Positions 46,301-52,466 of a stretch of 64,000 nucleotides of DNA are shown piece after piece; within the stretch, counting starts at the first letter, position 1, and every line of letters begins with the position of its first letter. The DNA comes from Verrucomicrobiaceae bacterium (GTDB lineage Bacteria > Verrucomicrobiota > Verrucomicrobiia > Verrucomicrobiales > Verrucomicrobiaceae). The stretch spans positions 1-64,000 of the forward strand of contig JACKQF010000005.1 in assembly GCA_024232965.1 (NCBI GenBank), written 5' to 3'. Below the pieces are notes generated by a model. It ran no database searches, was not told the origin of the DNA, and saw nothing but the letters and a program-made list of their open reading frames with translations. The translations under genes were made by a program, and so were the position numbers.

Positions 46301-46775
46301 GCACTGGATCGTGCTCGGAGGCGAGCCAACGTTTGCCCTCGGGATCGATCACCACGCCTTGGCCATTCTGCACGATGATGCCCCGCCCCTTCTCTTCATA
46401 CACCATGGCATTGTTCGCGGCGGCAGGATGCACGTCGCATTGATAACCGCCGACGCTCCACCTGCCGACTTCTGGCAGTTCCTTGCTGCGATACTGAATG
46501 CCAGTGTTGTTGCCGGACTGTTTGATCTTGGCGCGAAGTTCAAAGTTCTTCACCGTGCCCCCGCGCCAGATCAGAAACTGGTTGTAAGCGAGCTGCTCTG
46601 GGCCGGTGGTTTTGCCGGTGATGCAGCCATCTTCGACCGACCACAGCTCAGGATTGCCATCCCAGCCAGTGAGGTCTTTGCCGTTGAACAAGGGGCGGAA
46701 CGCTGCGTCTTCGCCAAAAGACGAGTGCGATAGGGCGAGCGAAGATAGGAGGATCGGTAGGACGGATCGGATCAT
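43386..46775 (-). CDS. DUF1080 / soluble-dehydrogenase-like propeller / c-type cytochrome fusion
   Basis: 1129 residues. A signal peptide (IRSVLPILLSSLALSHSSFG) precedes a DUF1080 (3-keto-disaccharide hydrolase-like) concanavalin fold at about 25-230 (FRPLFNGKDLTGWDG). A Lys/Gly-rich linker (KGKGKGKAKGKGK) follows near 270, then a six-blade propeller of the membrane-bound-dehydrogenase type (about 310-690), a HEAT-like helical region, and a C-terminal cytochrome with one heme site starting at Cys996 (GCYSCHRFG), a putative heme-binding domain common in planctomycetes and Verrucomicrobia. The domains suggest periplasmic oxidation or hydrolysis of sugar derivatives with electron transfer to heme. 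Start 46775 is chosen for the signal peptide. It follows the sulfatase by 37 bases. Confidence 0.87.
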   Translation of the reverse strand: MIRSVLPILLSSLALSHSSFGEDAAFRPLFNGKDLTGWDGNPELWSVEDGCITGKTTGPEQLAYNQFLIWRGGTVKNFELRAKIKQSGNNTGIQYRSKELPEVGRWSVGGYQCDVHPAAANNAMVYEEKGRGIIVQNGQGVVIDPEGKRWLASEHDPVQVDIAEWHDYTIIAQGDHLIHKVDGKVTIDLLDFEEDKRAFEGLLAFQIHRGPAMHVQIKDVMVKELPDGGVIPFEKSAIPSDAQIIEGKGPGAKPKAPTAAPAPTTGKGKGKGKAKGKGKAPPQAAAKSKPKRPDAVGPAIGANVATPVTNIKALPDFKVELLYSVPGGDQGSWVNLCTDDKGRIYASDQYGGLYRFNMPSAGQTLSEGDIQKVPAEIRGVNGMLFAFGALYIGVNDYEKKVPSGIYRITDSDNDEMPDKVELLREFQAGSDHGVHAILPTPDGKALYLISGNNAVMSEGPYEGTAASSPVAKLWGDDHLLPRMPDGRGHNRSVMAPGGIVYRFTPDGKKFEIFASGFRNIFDGGVNRDGELFVYDADMEYDFNTSWYRPTRINHVVSGAEFGWRNGAGKYPEFYYDSLPATLNIGPGSPTGTTFGYGAKFPAKYQEAFFVLDWSWGKIYAVHLTPQGASYTATKEEFVTGGPLPVSDAVIGKDGAMYFTIGGRRVQSGLYRVTYTGSESTAPVEAKPQITPEAALRRQLAAFHGKQDPKAVETVWPHLSSADRFIRSAARTALEHQPLAEWEAKAFAETNVTAQLEALLAVTRLTGQCPTHRAADATVNTAKRDQILAALLKHDFAALSNEQRMAYVRLIEIVLHRFGNPDDATVAAIIAKLDPSYPADNFELNWLLTETLGYLQAPNTAAKAMALIESAGSQEPQIEYARSIRMLKTGWTKELRTKQLEWFLKAANYKGGSSFAIFIDFIRKDSLATFTPEENAELAQLIAKKPEVKSALENVGAIFAGRTPKMWTLDELSAAAQTGLKNRDFENGRKMFTAAGCYSCHRFGNAGGMTGPDLTGAGGRYSPHDLLDQIINPSKVINEQFAPIIVTKNNGETMSGVVVNLSGDGVTINTDLSDPNQRVNVDRKEVKSIELSTVSPMPPTLLMMLKENEILDMLAYILSAGDKANPMFKN

Positions 46776-46812
46776 GGTTTCTTTGAGGTAAAGGGGACGG
46801 TAGAGATTGGGG

Positions 46813-48222
46813 TTACTTCCATTCGCCTGGAGCGTCCGTCCACTGCGTGAGGACTTGGCGCTCGGTGACGGGCCACCACTCTTGGAGCTTGGCAGCCAAC
46901 CGGGCGACGACTTCGGGATTCTCTGCAGCGAGGTTATTGTCTTCTGCGGCATCGGCCAACAGATCAAAAAGTTGAGGACGCTTTTCTGCACGAGGATGGC
47001 TACTGGCGTAGCGCCCCAACTTCCCATCGTAGGTCAGCAGGAGCTTCCACTTTCCGTCAACGACCCAGCGATACACCAGACTGTCTTCAGGCTTGTCGAT
47101 GTTAGCGACATCATGCGCGAACGATTCGCCAAAGCACTCCTTGCGTGGAGTGGGCTCGCCGGACTTGAGAATGGGCAAGAGATTCAGGCCGGGGACCTTT
47201 TCCGGAATCGGCGCACCGGCAGCAGCAAGGGCGGTGGGGAACATGTCTACACTGGAGCAAAGTTGCTCACCTCGCATACCGGGCTTGATGACGCCCTTCC
47301 AGCTAAACATGATCGGCTGGCGCACACCGCCTTCGTTCGCAGACTGCTTGGAGCGCGGGGCATAGCCGCCGTTGTTTTCGCTTTGGATCCAGCCATTGTC
47401 GGCCACATAGACGAACAGTGTGTTTTCAGTCAGACCTTTTTCTTCGATACGATCAATCAGCTGACCGCAGGTCTCGTCAAACCACTCAACCATCGCGTAG
47501 TAGCGGGCCACAAAGTCGGATTCGATGCCCTTGGCCTTGTACTTTTGGAACAACCGATCTGGCGGTGTGTGTGGCGTGTGCGGCATGAAAGGCGCATACC
47601 ACACGAAGAATGGCTTCTTCTCCACTGTCGCATGATCGATGAAATCAAACACAGGCTGCATGCCTTCCCGGCCAATCTTGAGCCCATCATCGCCGTGCCG
47701 ACCACCGGGCTGAGGAAACCCGCGCGTCATCCCAGCAGTGAAACCGCCGCGCTGATAGCTACCTTCCCACCATTTGCCCGATTGATGGCTGAGATAACCC
47801 TGCGCACCCAACAGACGTGCCAGCGATGGCTGCGAATCCATGTTCGCGATGAGTTTTTCCCGCAGTGCAGCATACTCGGGACTCTCCCCACCTTTTGCCT
47901 TTCCTTTACCCTTGGCCCTAGCAGCGCCGTTCGGCAGCACCGCTGGGTCGTTGCCACTTACTTTGTGCTGATGGGCGTACATGCCACTGGCAAACGTCGC
48001 GAGAGCCGGACGACACAGCGCAGTCGGAACGTAGCCGCGAGTGAAGACGGCGCTGTTCGCAGCGAGTTTGTCGAGGTTCGGCGTTTCAATCTGTTTGTGG
48101 CCCATGAAGCCATAGTCCATCCAGGCCTGATCATCGGAGATGATGTAGACAATGTTCGGCTTCGTTTCCGCCAGAGACGGAAGCGCCAGACCGGCGAGCA
48201 ATAGACAGAGAATCAGTTTCAT
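46813..48222 (-). CDS. Type I sulfatase with CRPAL active-site motif
   Basis: 469 residues. A signal peptide (1-18) is followed by NIVYIISDDQAWMDYG. The catalytic Cys70 is in ALCRPALATFASG, where Leu stands at the Arg position of the usual CxPxR. GKWWEG and VYVADNGWIQSE are further active-site blocks. A KGKGKAKGG insert (about residues 105-112) closely resembles the linker in the neighbouring DUF1080 protein. It is expected to be exported and to act on sulfated carbohydrate, if formylglycine is formed at CRPAL. It lies between dhaL-like and the DUF1080 gene on the same strand. Confidence 0.92.
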   Translation of the reverse strand: MKLILCLLLAGLALPSLAETKPNIVYIISDDQAWMDYGFMGHKQIETPNLDKLAANSAVFTRGYVPTALCRPALATFASGMYAHQHKVSGNDPAVLPNGAARAKGKGKAKGGESPEYAALREKLIANMDSQPSLARLLGAQGYLSHQSGKWWEGSYQRGGFTAGMTRGFPQPGGRHGDDGLKIGREGMQPVFDFIDHATVEKKPFFVWYAPFMPHTPHTPPDRLFQKYKAKGIESDFVARYYAMVEWFDETCGQLIDRIEEKGLTENTLFVYVADNGWIQSENNGGYAPRSKQSANEGGVRQPIMFSWKGVIKPGMRGEQLCSSVDMFPTALAAAGAPIPEKVPGLNLLPILKSGEPTPRKECFGESFAHDVANIDKPEDSLVYRWVVDGKWKLLLTYDGKLGRYASSHPRAEKRPQLFDLLADAAEDNNLAAENPEVVARLAAKLQEWWPVTERQVLTQWTDAPGEWK

Positions 48223-48313
48223 GGTTGGTAGGGTAAAGAGAACGTCACGCCCCCCACCATCTAGCCAGCAATTTCTGTGTCGAATTCAGCAACACCGATC
48301 TGGACAGCCCAAA

Positions 48314-48946
48314 TTACGCCGAAGCGTAGTCCCGCATGGTGCTAAGCATGATCGTCACCGAGCACGCACCCGCGTCCGGGAACCCGATGCAGGCCTCCCC
48401 CAGCGTTTTGGCACGGCCAAACTGGGCGATCATTGCCTTGCTGGCTTCTTTGCCATCTTCGGCTGCGTTCGCAATGGCCGAAAGCGATTCCGACAATGGC
48501 ATGGCCACACATTCCTGCGCCTTCACCGCAGCAGGGTGAAGGGCATCGATCATGGTTTTATCGCCTGGTTTTGCACCGCCGCGCTTCATCACACCTTCCA
48601 GCGCTGCCTGTAAAAACAACGCCATACCTTCGGCCGTTAAGTGGGACTTCCCAGCCAAAGCCTTACCACCAGCGCGATACACTGTTCCAAAAATGGCACC
48701 AGAGGCACCCCCCATACTGGACATCATCGCGGTGCCAACCGTGACAAAGACTTGCTCGACGGAACTCGGATCCAACTTTTCAAGCTGCACCTTCACCGCC
48801 TCCATTCCGCGCTTCATGCCGAGACCATGATCGCCATCGCCGAGATCGCGATCTGCCTGTGATAGCATGGCTTCCGCATCAATGATCGCATCCGCGACCT
48901 TCAGCATCATCAGGCGAACCTGATTGGGTTTGAGTTCAGCAATCAT
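48314..48946 (-). CDS. DhaL-type kinase subunit (dihydroxyacetone kinase L domain)
   Basis: 210 residues, the length of stand-alone DhaL. The ADP-binding motif is Asp32-Arg-Asp-Leu-Gly-Asp37-Gly-Asp39-His40-Gly, whose aspartates bind Mg2+, followed by MGGASGAIFG and GDKTMIDAL. DhaL normally holds ADP/ATP and works with DhaK, which binds the sugar covalently; no dhaK is in the window. The ATG overlaps the end of the LsrF-like gene by four bases (ATGA), so the two proteins are made together. A kinase acting on a small keto sugar linked to the LsrF reaction is the simplest inference. Confidence 0.88.
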   Translation of the reverse strand: MIAELKPNQVRLMMLKVADAIIDAEAMLSQADRDLGDGDHGLGMKRGMEAVKVQLEKLDPSSVEQVFVTVGTAMMSSMGGASGAIFGTVYRAGGKALAGKSHLTAEGMALFLQAALEGVMKRGGAKPGDKTMIDALHPAAVKAQECVAMPLSESLSAIANAAEDGKEASKAMIAQFGRAKTLGEACIGFPDAGACSVTIMLSTMRDYASA

Positions 48947-49902
48947 GCGACTTTGGATTTCAGATCGTTGTAGAGTTCAAAGCCCTGCTCTGCATTGAGA
49001 CCTTCGTGCACCACACCGCGCACCGCCTGCATCATGGCCACAGGCGCATCGCTTTGGAAGATGTTGCGTCCCATATCCACACCACTCGCTCCTTGGGCGA
49101 TCGCATTGGCACACATTTGCAGTGCGTCCAGTTCTGGCAACTTCTTGCCACCAGCAATGACGATCGGCACCGGACAGCAACTGGTCACTGTATCAAACTC
49201 CGTGTCCGTATAGTAGCATTTCACGACATTGGCACCGAGCTCCGCCATGATGCGTGTGGCCAAACGAAAATACTGGGGGGTGCGTGCCATGGCACGTCCC
49301 ACCGCTGTCACCCCCATAACGCCGATGCCGTAGCGACTTGCGGCGTCAACGAGATCAGTCAGGTTCTTCAATGACTGCCGCTCATAGGCGCTACCGATGA
49401 AGACCTGCACCGCGAGGACCGACGCATTGAGGCGGATTGCCTCTTCGATATTCAGTGCGGTGCTTTCATTGGAGAGTGGCTCGAATCCGGGGCGTCCAAA
49501 CTTAGCCTTTTTCCCGTCGATTTCGCCCTCCCACTCTTCCATGGGGCTAATCATCGAGGTGCCACCAGATGCGCGCAGCGCAATGGCCTTTGTCGTACTC
49601 GCTGGGATGACGCTGCGTTGAATGCCGCGAGTTAGCATCAGACAATCCGCATACGGAGCGAGAGGGAGGATCGTTTGATCGACGCGCTCGAGGCCAGTGG
49701 TTGGACCTTGAAAGTATCCATGATCAAAGGCCAGCATCACTGTGCGACCATCCTTGGGATCAAAGACACGACTCAGGCGATTCTTGAGACCCCAGTCGTA
49801 TTGATGCGCTCCTTTGAGGAAGAAGCCAGGAGCTTCCTGTGGCGTGTTGGTGAAGTATTCCTTCTGCTTCTTGTCTGCTTCGCTGGTGCTGATGTCTGCC
49901 AT
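48943..49902 (-). CDS. lsrF: LsrF-like class I aldolase/thiolase
   Basis: 319 residues. It is highly similar along its length to E. coli LsrF, the 3-hydroxy-2,4-pentanedione-5-phosphate thiolase of autoinducer-2 breakdown. Shared blocks are TVMLAFDHGYFQGPTTGLER, TRGI.RSV.P, VPIVIAGGKKLPE and QGASGVDMGRNIFQSD.PVAMM. The Schiff-base lysine corresponds to Lys228 in VVKCYYTD. An insert of about 20 residues (EEWEGEIDGKKAKFGRPGF) after residue 119 is absent from E. coli LsrF. No lsrACDB, lsrK or lsrG is present, so the substrate may differ. It is divergent from the AraC-type regulator. Confidence 0.85.
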   Translation of the reverse strand: MADISTSEADKKQKEYFTNTPQEAPGFFLKGAHQYDWGLKNRLSRVFDPKDGRTVMLAFDHGYFQGPTTGLERVDQTILPLAPYADCLMLTRGIQRSVIPASTTKAIALRASGGTSMISPMEEWEGEIDGKKAKFGRPGFEPLSNESTALNIEEAIRLNASVLAVQVFIGSAYERQSLKNLTDLVDAASRYGIGVMGVTAVGRAMARTPQYFRLATRIMAELGANVVKCYYTDTEFDTVTSCCPVPIVIAGGKKLPELDALQMCANAIAQGASGVDMGRNIFQSDAPVAMMQAVRGVVHEGLNAEQGFELYNDLKSKVA

Positions 49903-49940
49903 GGTATGGATCTTGGGCTGTTAGGTTGGGTGGGGTGTTA

Positions 49941-49961
49941 AGAGTGGCTGAGGTGCACTCT
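49941..49961. promoter_or_regulatory. Inverted repeat between lsrF and the AraC regulator
   Basis: AGAGTG (49941-49946) and CACTCT (49956-49961) form a 6-bp inverted repeat with a 9-bp spacer in the 143-base divergent region. It is a candidate regulator site. AraC proteins more often bind direct repeats, so this is weak. Confidence 0.3.
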
Positions 49962-50045
49962 TTGATACGTAGATATGATTATCGCTTCAGATCTTGCCTT
50001 CAATGCCACCTCCGGCTATTATTGTGTCTGATTTAGCAACCCACC

Positions 50046-50879
50046 ATGAAGCCCACTCCCACCATCCTCAGCCTCGTCCCTCCAGGTGCCGCCCACCGGG
50101 TTCAAGGTAATCGCTCCGTGGCGCTGCCCGGACTAACCGTGGACATCATGACGACCCGTAGAATTGAGCTTCAGCTGTGGGAACTGCATCGACTCAACGA
50201 TCCGTATTGGCGACTTTACTGGCCGGTAGAAAATGGTGGCGTGGTCGAGATCGACGGCACAGAGACTCCACTCCAGACGGGCAGCGTGTATCTGATTCCG
50301 CCGCACACCACTTTCAGCACCACTACGAGACAACCTTTTTCCAAGTGGTATGCTCATTTTAATCTGGGACCGATCGCAGATCGTGCCGCCCCCGGCATCT
50401 ATCCTTTCCCAACGACGGCCCACATGCAGTCACTGGTCGAGGGGCTCACAGAGTTGGGCCAAGGCGACCACGACTCAAGGTTTCCCTGGATCTCGATTCT
50501 TCTCGTCACGGAGGTACTCCGACAATTGCCAGACAACATCTGGGATCAACAACGCCTCGATGCCAGGGTATTGAAGGCCATGGATTTCATGAACCAGCAT
50601 CTGAGCCTAAAACTGACTGCCGACCAAGTGGCAAGGCATTCCGGGCTCAGCGTGCGCAATCTGAACCACCTGTTTCTGCAAGAACTCCAGCAACCCCCGA
50701 TGCGAGTGCTCCTGAACTACCGGCTCGATGAAGCCTGTCGAATGCTGCGCCACACGGACGACAGCATCGAAGACATCGCGGAACAGTGCGGCCTAGTCAA
50801 TCGACACTACTTCAGTCGGATGCTGAGGCAGTATCGAAACACTTCGCCAGCCGCCTATCGACAAGACAGTGTGAGCTAA
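50046..50879 (+). CDS. AraC-family transcriptional regulator
   Basis: 277 residues. An N-terminal cupin-type sensing domain (about 10-110, ELHRLNDPYWRLYW, GSVYLIPPHTTF) is followed by two C-terminal helix-turn-helix motifs (about 190-272, with LTADQVARHSGLSVRNLNHLF and IEDIAEQCGLVNRHYFSRMLRQY...SPAAYR), the usual AraC/XylS layout. It is divergent from the lsrF-dhaL operon and is therefore its likely regulator, responding to a small sugar-like ligand. It is convergent with the sulfatase gene that ends 14 bases away. Confidence 0.92.
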   Translation: MKPTPTILSLVPPGAAHRVQGNRSVALPGLTVDIMTTRRIELQLWELHRLNDPYWRLYWPVENGGVVEIDGTETPLQTGSVYLIPPHTTFSTTTRQPFSKWYAHFNLGPIADRAAPGIYPFPTTAHMQSLVEGLTELGQGDHDSRFPWISILLVTEVLRQLPDNIWDQQRLDARVLKAMDFMNQHLSLKLTADQVARHSGLSVRNLNHLFLQELQQPPMRVLLNYRLDEACRMLRHTDDSIEDIAEQCGLVNRHYFSRMLRQYRNTSPAAYRQDSVS

Positions 50880-50893
50880 TTCTGCAACCTCGA

Positions 50894-52417
50894 TCAGGGG
50901 ATCTGCGGCTTCATGCGTGTCGTGCCGTCTTTGTCCACGGGATACACCGCGTCTTCACGATTCATGGCTGCGATCAATCCCTCCATCATTCGCCTGAGTT
51001 CGGCAGTCTCGGTGGGGGCTAGGTTGGTCTGCTCAAACGGGTCCTTCTTGAGGTTGTAAAGTTGGTAGTGCGAGTTCTCCGAATCCACGGAAGGCACGTA
51101 ATGATAGATGACCTTCCAATCACCGAGGCGGTAACTGGTGAAGTAATTGCTGCGATGCGGCGAGTGCGGGTAATGCATCAGGAACTCCTCCTTGCGCTCG
51201 GGGTCGGCTTTTCCGGTCAGCAACGTGTCGAGCTTCGAGCCATCGACGATGTAGTCTTTGGGTGACTGCTTCCCCGTCAGATTCAGAATCGTGGGGAAGA
51301 GATCATAGACGGCGGCGATCTGTGGCTGGATGACTCCGGCTGGGATTGGCAGCTTTTTCTGATACTCGTTTTCTGAGTCGGCCTTGGCCCAGGCCGCAAT
51401 GAACGGCACCCGCATCCCACCTTCGTAGTGCGCGCCCTTTTTGCCGCGCAGCGGCGCTGCACAAGCGACGGCATGTTCATCACCGAGCGGTGCATCGGAC
51501 CCGTTATCACCAAGGAAAAAGATCAGCGTATTGTCTGCCACACCGAGTGCATCGAGATGATCCAGCATGTCACCGAGCGACTTGTCCATGCCTTCGATCA
51601 GGGTCGCAAATGCCTGCGCCGCTTCGGGTTTACCGCTGTCTTTGTAGTGATCCGCAAAGCGAGGATCCGAATTGAACGGCGCGTGCACTGCGTAGTTGGC
51701 AAAGTAGAGGAAGAAGGGCTGCTTCTCCTTCACGGCACCTGAGACCGCGTCCTTTGCCTCCAACGTCAGGGCTTCGGTGAGGAAGGTCTGGGTACCCCAA
51801 TATTTCTCCAGCCCAGGGACGGCGGCCCCTGGCTTCTTGGCCCCTTTACGGTTGCCGTAATTCTCCATACCGTAGTAGCTACCAGGCGCGCCGATGGAAC
51901 AGCCGGCGATATTGATATCGAAGCCGAGGTTCTTCGGCTCTGCCCCCTCGAATGCGCGCGGCCCAAAGTGGCCCTTGCCGACATGGATTGTGCGATAGCC
52001 GTTGTCCTCCATGAGATGCGGCAGTGTCACATCCGTCTTCTTCAAGCCCTGCCAATTCCAGTCTGGCGGCCCCTGTGGACCTGCGTTGTCTTTGTCTGGA
52101 TTGATCCAGTTCGTGGTGTGATGACGGGCGGCGTTTTGACCGGTCAAGATGGAGATGCGGGTCGGGGAGCACACGCTCATCGCGCAAAAGTTGTTGAAGC
52201 GGATGCCCCGCGCGGCCAGCCGCTCCATGTTTGGAGTTCGGTAATAGTCGTTCAGCGGATAGCGTTTCGGTTGGCCCGCAGCGTCTGTCAAAAAGGGGAG
52301 CGAGGTGTCCATCACGCCCATGTCATCGACCAAGAAGATGATGATGTTGGGTGGAGCCGCGGCAGACGCTGGTGAACCTAAAGCAAGCAAGAGAGCGCAA
52401 AGAACAAATCGAATCAT
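50894..52417 (-). CDS. Type I sulfatase
   Basis: 507 residues. A signal peptide (MIRFVLCALLLALGSPASA) precedes NIIIFLVDDMGVMD. The catalytic Cys83 is in SVCSPTRISILTG, the canonical CxPTR. GKGHFGPRA and IFFLGDNGSDAP are the later active-site blocks. Exported; likely desulfates a glycan. Start 52417 is chosen for the signal peptide; the frame extends 22 codons upstream into the 3' end of the DUF1549 gene. It follows that gene by 49 bases, where DUF1501 genes are usually found in planctomycete-type operons. Confidence 0.94.
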   Translation of the reverse strand: MIRFVLCALLLALGSPASAAAPPNIIIFLVDDMGVMDTSLPFLTDAAGQPKRYPLNDYYRTPNMERLAARGIRFNNFCAMSVCSPTRISILTGQNAARHHTTNWINPDKDNAGPQGPPDWNWQGLKKTDVTLPHLMEDNGYRTIHVGKGHFGPRAFEGAEPKNLGFDINIAGCSIGAPGSYYGMENYGNRKGAKKPGAAVPGLEKYWGTQTFLTEALTLEAKDAVSGAVKEKQPFFLYFANYAVHAPFNSDPRFADHYKDSGKPEAAQAFATLIEGMDKSLGDMLDHLDALGVADNTLIFFLGDNGSDAPLGDEHAVACAAPLRGKKGAHYEGGMRVPFIAAWAKADSENEYQKKLPIPAGVIQPQIAAVYDLFPTILNLTGKQSPKDYIVDGSKLDTLLTGKADPERKEEFLMHYPHSPHRSNYFTSYRLGDWKVIYHYVPSVDSENSHYQLYNLKKDPFEQTNLAPTETAELRRMMEGLIAAMNREDAVYPVDKDGTTRMKPQIP

Positions 52418-52466
52418 AACCCGTTGTGAACGAGTCAGAGCCAAGCCTCTTGCAGCGGACTTAGCC

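Noticed and set aside
46807..48204. 465-codon frame opposite the CRPAL sulfatase
   Set aside because: Almost exactly mirrors the sulfatase gene; composition-driven.
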